A stretch of DNA of 38,335 nucleotides from positions 1-38,335 of IMG/VR virus record IMGVR_UViG_3300036799_000279, one strand, 5' to 3'. Each line of letters starts with the position of its first letter. The first letter of the stretch is position 1. A program made the translations under genes and the position numbers. The notes beneath the pieces were generated by a model. That model did no database searches. It saw nothing but the letters and a program-made list of their open reading frames with translations, and was not told where the DNA came from. This DNA is from a virus. Shown here in pieces: positions 1 through 7,100 of the stretch.

Positions 1-26
1 TCAGGATGGAGAGCCGAGGTGAGAAA

Positions 27-245
27 TCACTTCGGCTTTTTCTTTTTCTGCCAGCGGGACCGAGCAGCTTTGATCGCCCTGGCCCTCCGTTGCTTCGCCG
101 TCATTCCCTTCGCAGCAGCGCGACCGCCGAGGTGTCCGTACTTCTTGCCCTTTGCGCCGCCGACCGTTCCAGCGCAAACAGGGCATGGGACCTCCCCATG
201 TTCGGGGCAAATAAGCATGTGGATGTGGGAGTTCATGGAACTCAT
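27..245 (-). CDS. Small basic Cys/His-rich protein, function unknown
   Basis: A 72-residue protein. The N-terminal half has a possible metal-binding cluster (HIHMLICPEHG, then PCPVC). The C-terminal half is strongly basic, with the pattern GGRAAAKGMTAKQRRARAIKAARSRW before a lysine tail; the Gly-Gly-Arg then Ala-Arg-Trp style recurs in many small bacterial proteins of unknown role. I infer a small nucleic-acid-associated protein. The ATG at 245 has no convincing ribosome site; a second ATG lies three codons on. A longer ORF in another frame (1-300, minus) covers the same DNA and ends exactly at base 1, but its composition looks like a shadow. The gene is divergent from the one at 416, with about 170 bases of palindrome-bearing DNA between. 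Confidence 0.5.
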   Translation of the reverse strand: MSSMNSHIHMLICPEHGEVPCPVCAGTVGGAKGKKYGHLGGRAAAKGMTAKQRRARAIKAARSRWQKKKKPK

Positions 246-300
246 TGTAACGCCAATGCTTACGGGGTGGGGTTAGAAGAAGATAACCATCTATATCCAT

Positions 301-322
301 TGCTTACCCCCTATGGTAAGCA
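301..322. promoter_or_regulatory. Inverted repeat, possible operator
   Basis: TGCTTACC and GGTAAGCA form perfect 8-bp arms around a 6-bp spacer. A third half-site, TGCTTAC, lies at 257-263 in direct orientation. The element sits between two divergent genes, so it may be a regulator-binding site for either. No regulator can be assigned. Confidence 0.4.
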
Positions 323-377
323 TATGATTTAACAGTAGTTAGGTTCATAAGGTACGCGACCACCTCACGGCGCAGAG

Positions 378-403
378 CTACTTGTCCAATCTTGGACAAG
401 TAG
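378..403. promoter_or_regulatory. Perfect 26-bp palindrome before the 416 gene, probable operator
   Basis: Arms CTACTTGTCCAA and TTGGACAAGTAG are perfectly complementary over 12 bp, with only TC between them. The right arm ends at the GGGAG ribosome site (403-407) of the plus-strand gene starting at 416. A two-base centre suits a protein dimer site better than an RNA hairpin. I saw no second copy in the window, which fits a dedicated, perhaps autoregulatory, operator. Confidence 0.6.
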
Positions 404-415
404 GGAGCACCACAT

Positions 416-1231
416 ATGTCGAAAGTTCATTACAAAATAAAGAAGCTGGAGAACCACAAATCACTTCGCCAGGCGAGGGTGAAGTTTACAGAAAAAGAAC
501 AAGGCTTCCTTGACAACTACAAAATCAAGGCGGCGACCGAGGATGCTGCGAAATCGTGGGCCAGTCTCAAGAAAGATGGCCGCGCATTCGCCAGCAAACT
601 TGAGCGGGTTCGGAAAGCGATGGTGGCTGGCAATTCGCCCACGAGCCTATTCAGCAATTGGCTGAAGTCTGTGGGCATTCCACGAGCGACCGCTTATTGG
701 ACCTTGAAACGGTACGGCAAGAGCACCAAGGGGAGAACAACGCCTTTGATAAAGCAGCTTCTCAAAGATCGGGACAAGCTGGCAGCGAAGCTGGCCATTA
801 CGGCAGCCAAGCTGAAAGCAGAACGTAGCAAGGACAAAAGAAAGGATCTGACTGCCGAAATGAAAGAAACTCAAGCGAAGATCACCACCAAGAGCGAGCA
901 GATCAAGACGCAGCGCGAATCTCTTGAAGATCAAATTGAGTCCGCATTCAAGAATGTTCGTGAGAAGGTAAGCCGCATCGCCTGGTTCAGCAAGCACAGT
1001 GACGATCAAGCCCCACTGCTAAAAACGGTCGCATCAGAAACGCAGTCGATTGTTGAGGAGCTAAAAGAACTCAATCTTGACTGGAAACAAAGCGGCGATC
1101 TGCTGGTCAAAGTTCTGTCAGCAATCAGCACAGGACGTGACCCTTTCGACGTGGTTCGCCCGATGGTCGGAAAGAAACCCGCTGCCAGCATTCGCCCGAC
1201 GGCGCATCCTGCGGCACAACCCCAAGGCTAA
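416..1231 (+). CDS. Coiled-coil protein with a possible helix-turn-helix, function unknown
   Basis: A 271-residue, Lys/Glu-rich protein and one of only three plus-strand genes in the window. Residues about 79-103 (SLFSNWLKSVGIPRATAYWTLK and on) read like a helix-turn-helix. Residues about 110-185 are a long charged heptad-like coiled coil. The C-terminal ~40 residues are Pro/Ala-rich and probably disordered. I do not recognise the family; the combination suggests a DNA-binding or partition/replication-accessory protein, which is inference. The ATG at 416 has GGGAG eight bases upstream. A perfect 26-bp palindrome (378-403) touches the ribosome site, so repression at this promoter is likely. 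Its transcript can end at the terminator near 1358-1396. Confidence 0.8.
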   Translation: MSKVHYKIKKLENHKSLRQARVKFTEKEQGFLDNYKIKAATEDAAKSWASLKKDGRAFASKLERVRKAMVAGNSPTSLFSNWLKSVGIPRATAYWTLKRYGKSTKGRTTPLIKQLLKDRDKLAAKLAITAAKLKAERSKDKRKDLTAEMKETQAKITTKSEQIKTQRESLEDQIESAFKNVREKVSRIAWFSKHSDDQAPLLKTVASETQSIVEELKELNLDWKQSGDLLVKVLSAISTGRDPFDVVRPMVGKKPAASIRPTAHPAAQPQG

Positions 1232-1239
1232 CAACGAAC

Positions 1240-1275
1240 GGCTAGGAAGGGCTGCTCGATACAGCCCTTCCAGCC
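1240..1275 (+). other. Strong RNA hairpin after the 416 gene
   Basis: GGAAGGGCTG (1245-1254) pairs perfectly with CAGCCCTTCC (1262-1271) across a 7-nt loop; GGCT/AGCC extend the stem past one bulged A. No U-tract follows, so this is not a simple terminator. It could protect the mRNA 3' end, or act with the two-codon reading frame ATG GAT TGA at about 1317-1325, which has an AGGAG upstream. Confidence 0.4.
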
Positions 1276-1357
1276 TCACCATTCAAACCAAAATCCCACT
1301 TCAATAGGAGATTCAAATGGATTGAATCAAGTCTATGGGCACTAACGAAATAAGAAG

Positions 1358-1396
1358 AAGCCCATCAGAGACTCACATCTCTGATGGGCTTTTTTC
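1358..1396 (+). terminator. Rho-independent terminator, probably bidirectional
   Basis: A perfect 13-bp stem: AAGCCCATCAGAG (1358-1370) pairs with CTCTGATGGGCTT (1379-1391) around an 8-nt loop, and a T-run follows on the plus strand. It lies between two convergent genes (416-1231 plus, 1408-1875 minus). The minus-strand side is only moderately U-rich, so termination is best supported for the plus-strand transcript. Confidence 0.8.
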
Positions 1397-1407
1397 TTTT
1401 CGTCTGT

Positions 1408-1875
1408 TTAGAAGGTAGAATCCTGAAACTTCGATAATGCCTCTGCACCAATTTCTTCGCTGGTCTTTGCCTTGTGATAAGGCGTCTCGAAGTGCGCCGA
1501 TCCATCATCGGCAATCTTCAAGTTAAAATTCGCTTGTCCCGCGCCACACTCGTAGTGAATTATGCCCGTAGTCGCGTTGAAGGTGATCCTGAGAGGCCCC
1601 TTTCTTCCATCCTTACGACCGACGATAATCCGCTCGGAAAAAAGTGGTTGCGGTTGACTCTCCTTGTTGAAGGCAATACTGAGAGCGTCTGCTGGTGGGA
1701 CTAGGCCGTTGTATTTCTCTATTTCTTTTGTAATCCAGTCCTGGAGTTCCTTGAAGATCTTGGCTCCTACCTCAGTCTTGATCTTGGCTTCTCGGTTTGC
1801 TTTATCAACGTTGTGATCACGGATTGCGTCTTGCTGAAGTGTCTTGCGCGCTGCATCTTCTGCCCAATCGGTCAT
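1408..1875 (-). CDS. Hypothetical protein, 155 residues
   Basis: An unrecognised soluble protein. The N-terminal ~60 residues are charged and helical; the C-terminal ~95 look beta-rich, with many alternating hydrophobic residues (for example ITFNATTGIIHYECG). There is no signal peptide, membrane segment or known motif. No clear ribosome site precedes the ATG at 1875. It is the last minus-strand gene before the shared terminator at 1358-1396. It lies downstream of the DUF262 nuclease, separated by about 127 bases. It may be a phage cargo gene; no function is assigned. Confidence 0.65.
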   Translation of the reverse strand: MTDWAEDAARKTLQQDAIRDHNVDKANREAKIKTEVGAKIFKELQDWITKEIEKYNGLVPPADALSIAFNKESQPQPLFSERIIVGRKDGRKGPLRITFNATTGIIHYECGAGQANFNLKIADDGSAHFETPYHKAKTSEEIGAEALSKFQDSTF

Positions 1876-2002
1876 ACATCAATTGTAATTCAGGCTCGCC
1901 GATGCCTGAGGGCGCACCAGTGAGGATGCCGTAGCCATGTAACAAGTTTTGCATTAGAAAGTCCACGCTATCGAGCATAGGATTATTGAAAGTGGCCTTC
2001 AG

Positions 2003-3751
2003 TCAGGATCGTCGGCTTTTGTCCTTGTCATGGTTTCCTTCTCGAATTGGCCACACCTCAACTGCGAGTTTTGCAAGGCGGACTTGTCGGGCTGTAATTT
2101 CGTCAGCTCCCCAATTCTTCTTACCGCCAGCCTCTCGCGTAAGCAAGAAGTCGGATTTAAGAAGTTCGGGGCTTTTTACGGTAGCGTAGTCGCCAGAACC
2201 CATTTCAGCGTTCTTATTAGCTTGCATCAAAGCTAGATTGCCGAGACGAAAAATATACTCACCAAGAGACTGGTTGGTTGCTTTTACGGATTTAGGAAGA
2301 ATGTGCTCCACATTCAATCCGCCTTTCTTCGAGACGTCCCAATGCGGAAAATTCCTTTCTTGGCTATCGGTGGCCTTAACGTGCTCTTCCAGCGTTCGCA
2401 AGTAATATCTTGCGAGATATCCCTTCGATACATCAGCCGTTGAGAATGCTGCCTCAAATTGAGCATCGGTAGGAACGGACGAAACAAACATATCGGTGAT
2501 TTGAGTAAGAGTTTTGGCTGAATCCGTCATCACGGCCCGTGCCACTTCTCCGTATTTTTCTTCCAGTGATCCGCTGCCCAACTTTCCCGAGATTAGAAGT
2601 CTCACGGACCAATTCACGATTGCTTTAAAAATCTTTTCAAGCTGTTGGGGATTGCTCTGGAATTTCGCGATCGCTGCAAGCAACAGGGGACGCCCTTGGC
2701 TGACCCTGATGTAATTGAGAACTTCTATTTGGTACTTTATCGACTCTGGAAACCTGTTCCACAATTCGTCGCTTGGGTTGAGAATAGCGGCATATCGGGA
2801 TGAACTGGCGGTTAGGTCGTCAAGGAGCTCAAGGGCTTTCCTTTCTGAATTGACCTTGCGCTTGATGTTTGCATATAGCTCATCTTTGGTGGAGTGATCT
2901 TTAGCGGAAAGCCAATATTGCCTGATGAAGGTGACTAGCGCATGCTTGTCTTCGTCAACCCCTTCAATGGCGCCTTGCATCGTGAACCATTTCTGATGTG
3001 CTTCGTCTTTTCGTCCTTCGTGCGATTGAGCAAAAAGATAATTCTTCAGAAGATCCGATGCGGATAGACCCAGCCCACGATCATTCATCGTTTCAAAGAT
3101 TCTGAATGCTGTGCTATCGTCCGCAACTTGCACCCAAATAACACGCGCCCTGTCTTCAATGAAATCCTTCCAAGGCTTTAACCGAGAGTATGAATTCCCC
3201 GCCCGCGCAGTTGACGCCTCCCGTGCGACCCATTCTGCCGCAACTCTAGCCGCCGTTTCGATTCGATAGTGCGAGCGCTGATTTGGCTGCACATTTCTTT
3301 CCTTGCTGTCTGGCCGCGACAAAATACGCTTGCGAAAGAATTCATTATCGGCACCATTCAGTTGAAGGTGTGGCTCTGTATCTAAGGTGTCGGGATCTGG
3401 GGTAATCAGGTAAGTCTGCTCCAAAATCTTGGCGCGTTCGGCATCGTCATGCGTGTAAAGATAATCTCGGATTGCAGCCAAAAAAATCAGGCAAGTCGCG
3501 AGACGCTGCTGGCCATCAACAATCTTTGGCCGTTTGGCAATGTCTTGCGTTACTACGATGGAGCCTAAAAAATGCTCTGCTCCAGCTACGCCACTGGTGA
3601 TTACGTCTGAAAAATCTTGGTACAGCTCAAGGATATGATCTTCTTCCCACGCGTACTCCCGCTGATGCGTATCTACCCTTAGCCTCTTTTCGCGTAGAGC
3701 TTTTCCTATCGTTTCACGGTCAATTTGTATTTGCTCAAAATTTGCCGCCAT
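2003..3751 (-). CDS. DUF262/DUF1524 (GmrSD-like) nuclease, probable phage-defence protein
   Basis: A single-chain protein of about 582 residues. The N-terminal DUF262 domain carries DGQQR (about residues 79-83) and the family motif FETMNDRGLGLSASDLLKNYL (about 219-239). The C-terminal DUF1524 domain has the His-Me finger signature NVEHILPKS (about 480-488), followed by RLGNLAL and NKN. GmrSD and related proteins are type IV restriction enzymes: DUF262 uses nucleotide hydrolysis and DUF1524 cuts DNA, usually modified phage DNA. That role is inferred from the family. I chose the ATG at 3751 because GGGAGG lies 11 bases upstream; a GTG at 3787 would add 12 residues but its GGAGG overlaps the codon. 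It sits just beyond the tail genes, a usual place for prophage cargo. Confidence 0.85.
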   Translation of the reverse strand: MAANFEQIQIDRETIGKALREKRLRVDTHQREYAWEEDHILELYQDFSDVITSGVAGAEHFLGSIVVTQDIAKRPKIVDGQQRLATCLIFLAAIRDYLYTHDDAERAKILEQTYLITPDPDTLDTEPHLQLNGADNEFFRKRILSRPDSKERNVQPNQRSHYRIETAARVAAEWVAREASTARAGNSYSRLKPWKDFIEDRARVIWVQVADDSTAFRIFETMNDRGLGLSASDLLKNYLFAQSHEGRKDEAHQKWFTMQGAIEGVDEDKHALVTFIRQYWLSAKDHSTKDELYANIKRKVNSERKALELLDDLTASSSRYAAILNPSDELWNRFPESIKYQIEVLNYIRVSQGRPLLLAAIAKFQSNPQQLEKIFKAIVNWSVRLLISGKLGSGSLEEKYGEVARAVMTDSAKTLTQITDMFVSSVPTDAQFEAAFSTADVSKGYLARYYLRTLEEHVKATDSQERNFPHWDVSKKGGLNVEHILPKSVKATNQSLGEYIFRLGNLALMQANKNAEMGSGDYATVKSPELLKSDFLLTREAGGKKNWGADEITARQVRLAKLAVEVWPIREGNHDKDKSRRS

Positions 3752-3823
3752 CTTCCTGCGCGCCTCCCTGTCGAGGTCATAGTACACCTCCGAGGGCAGA
3801 CTGCTTTCCTCAGGGAAAGTTTT

Positions 3824-4114
3824 CTACATGGCAGGGTACTGCTGTTTTGCCATCTCTCGCACCTCTGCAGTCGTGTTCGCTATCGTTACTGCCAGCCCAA
3901 TAGCTGTAATCGTAATCGCTTGATCTTCGCTAATTGTCCCTGTATTTGGGAGAGCCTCAACACCAGCAAGTGATTCAAAGCTCGCTTGATCGTCATCGCT
4001 ATGAAAACGAACGGAGAGCAATGAAATTCCATTTGGCCCGTCGAGAGCGGCCCAATTGCGAAACATGCTGTGACAGCCGAATGTCTGCGTGTCTGTTTGA
4101 ACAAGGTAGTACAT
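3824..4114 (-). CDS. Small protein following the tail-tip gene, unknown
   Basis: A 96-residue protein that I do not recognise. It starts 12 bases after the stop of the giant tail-tip gene and has a strong AAGGAG six to seven bases before its ATG, so translation is well supported. The sequence is mixed alpha/beta, with TFGCHSMFRNW near the start and VEALPNTGTISEDQAITITAIGLAV in the C-terminal half, and has no signal peptide. By position it could be a tail-tip accessory, a chaperone, or a partner of the Hint domain; this is inference. It is the last gene of the structural cluster. Confidence 0.7.
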   Translation of the reverse strand: MYYLVQTDTQTFGCHSMFRNWAALDGPNGISLLSVRFHSDDDQASFESLAGVEALPNTGTISEDQAITITAIGLAVTIANTTAEVREMAKQQYPAM

Positions 4115-4126
4115 GCTATCTCCTTC

Positions 4127-7100
4127 TTATTTCGGCAACATGATGGCATTATGAGCCACGATGCCAGATTCCAGCGTGTAGCTGTGCTCCGTCATCGGTG
4201 ATAATGCCTCGGTTTCCGTTTCGTTCACATCGAGCACAATGAGGTCATAGACGTGGTTCTCATGGATGAGTGTCTGTATGTCGCGATAAGCAACATGTGC
4301 TCTCATCCAGCCGCCATTCTCTAAGACCCAATGCTGAATCGTGACCAACTCACCATTGCCAATCGGGTCAATCATCTTCCACTGCATGATTTCGTGACAC
4401 AGCAGACGTGCTGGCCTCCAAGTCCCTCGTGCCGTCAGCACTTCAGTTCCGTCTAGCCATTCGTCTATGCGCACAGCTCTATGCTGAGTCCTAATGAGCG
4501 TGTTTCCGCTCCAGCATCCACCCTGTCCACCGCCGCCGATTCCACCACCGCCACCTGGAACTGAACCGCTGGCTGGGGTGCTGGGATTTAAGCTCCCAGC
4601 AGACAGAGGAATTCGGGACTGTAGTGATTGTGCCTGTGAGCACAAGTAGTTTTTGTACGGCCACATGTATGCTGGGCTTCCGCTCGGCACCACGACTGGA
4701 GCCTGTTGATTCAATGTTGGTGATCCCACGTAGGTTCCTGTATTGGAAGCTATGGATTCAGCAGCGGATGTGCCCACCATTTCGTTCAGCTTCCAGTAAT
4801 ACGTCGGAGTGTCAGCAGCCACGGTGTTCGCATATCCATTTGTCACAGTGAAGCCGACATTGATACCAGTGATGAAGTGATTTGATACTTGAGTCGAGGT
4901 CAGTGGTGTGCCAGTGTAGAGTGCAACTTGACTGAGAGAACCGTTAAAGAAACTGTTAACAGTGGTCAAGAAACTCGCATTTGCGGGGCCAAATCCAATT
5001 CGATACCAAAGAGCGAAGCCCGCATTTCTCGGAGCACCAAGTGCGCTTGCAGTTCCTTTGCTCACTCCATCCACATAGATCGTGATCGTTCCACCCGTGG
5101 CAAAAGCAATGACAATGTGATGCCACGCGCCGTCACTTACCTGTGCACCAGTTGTCGTAGCGTTCACAACGGAGCCGCTACCATTCACGTACTGGAAGTT
5201 TATGTTTCCTGCTGGCCCAACTGTCCATATCATGTCTTCGTGGGTTGGAGCACCCGTACCCGTCTGCGGTGCAGCCAAGGACATAATCACTTGCTGACCG
5301 CTCGATGCCGTGGTCTTAATCCAAGCTTCAAGTGTGAACTGCGTAGGCAAAGAGTTCGCGGACGTAGTGGTGGTGAGGTACTGAGTGCTTCCATTCAGCC
5401 CGACGCTAGTCATCGTTGGGAATACAAGTTCGCTGCCCACCCACTTCATCGTGCTGGAAGTCTCGTCCCAATACGGATATGCCGTGTAGCTCTGGCTTGG
5501 CAGCAGACCCGTGACGCTCAGCGTTCCACCTGCAATGAAGCCCGAGATGGTTCCATCAGCACGGAAGATTGGTGTCTGTGTCCAAGATGGCTGCCAACTG
5601 TTGCTAGTAACGTTCCACGTCATCCCTCCCAGAACGATGCCGTTCTGACTTGTCGGAGTGCTGCCCTTTGCTAGAACGCCGCCTTTGGAGGGATCAATAT
5701 TGTTTCCTGTCAACGCCGTCTGGTTCACCTTGCCGTAAGTCGAGCCATCCGCAACTTCGGTGTCCAGATTTCTGACGCAACGAATGTAATGTTCGTCGAA
5801 CTCAACGGTGGTGTTCGCAGCATTTGCATAAATCTCGAACGTGGCATACACCGTTCCTGCTGGTGCAGTCTGAGTGTTGGTAAGGAGTGTCCAGGAGCTA
5901 GATGAAGTGGTTACGTCAGAACCACCGATGCCCGTGCCACTGGCATTTCGGAAACTTATAGATAGATCAGCGGCACCCGACCCGCTGATCCATTTCGCAC
6001 GAGCACTAGCGAAGAACACGTCGCCAGCACGACACATGACCTTTTTTATCGGTAATATGCCAGCGCCACCCGCGCTTGGACTCGTGATCTTGATACTCTG
6101 TGCGCCACTGAATTGAGTGGTCGTGTCGTAAGCCAGCGTTGCGGTATTGGCATAAGGCGTGTAGCCAGGTGGTGGAAGGATTGAGCTGCTGGCTTCGAAG
6201 TTGCCATTATCCAGCAGCGCGTCACCTGCGATATAGCTGGTGCGCAGATAAACGCCGCCATCTGCGATATTGTCGAGACTGCTCGGCCCTGCGACCTGCC
6301 AATTAGCATTCGAGGTGCTTGGAGCAGAGTTTGTGTTGCCTGTGACGCAGACCCAATAGTTGCCGCTGAAAGTGACTTCCGCGCCAGCGATGTATGCGGT
6401 CGAGCTAGACCATGCGCCCTGAAAGCCGCTGTAGCTGCCAACAACTTGCCAGTTTGAGTTCCCTGTGTTGGGAGAGGAATTCAAGCTTCCAGCGAGAGCA
6501 ACCCAATAGCTCTGACCAAAGATCACCTCATCACCCTGAAAATACGTGGTGCCTGATGTCCAAATTCCTCTGAAGTTGTATGCGACGTTGTTGACTGCAT
6601 GTGAAGCCAACAGCTTGACGAAGTTGCTTCCATCGCTGACTTCATTGTCGAGCGATGACACACGGACTAATTGGAACTTATCAATCTCCCAAGTTGTCGT
6701 GCTTGCGCTGGTGATGTACTCGCAGTCGCTAACGATGTAGAAGAACGTCGCACCAGCGGGAACAGTTCCGCTGACGGACAACGCCGTCCAACTTCCAGAA
6801 GTGATATTGGCAACGACAGCAGAAACAAAACCGCTGGCATTCTCGAACCATAATCCCGCACGTGGTTGCATTCCACCCGACACCAGCTTTCCAGCAAATG
6901 TCAGTTTGTATTGATCGCCTGGAGTGCAGGAATATTTCTGCTGATTCTGAACACCACGATACCGATCTGCTGCTACCAGCTTGAGCGATTGTGAGCCGTC
7001 ATACGGGGTAGCAGTGTCGTAGGTTATGGTCGCTGCGGTACCTTCAGGCATCCATCCTGCAGGAGCGCCGTTCTGACTCATGACGGTTGCCGCTTCAAAG

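Noticed and set aside
1-300. A minus-strand 99-residue ORF ending exactly at the first base
   Set aside because: Its composition is shadow-like compared with the overlapping 27-245 gene, though it could have been used to set the window edge.
3804-3823. A short hairpin CTTTCC-TCAG-GGAAAG followed by TTTT after the last structural gene
   Set aside because: The T-run is on the plus strand, opposite to the transcription of the tail genes, and the stem is only 6 bp, so termination of the tail operon is not supported.
4889-5674. A long plus-strand ORF of 261 residues inside the tail-tip gene
   Set aside because: It is antisense to a clearly real gene, has random-like Cys/Ser/Arg composition, and has no ribosome site or family match.
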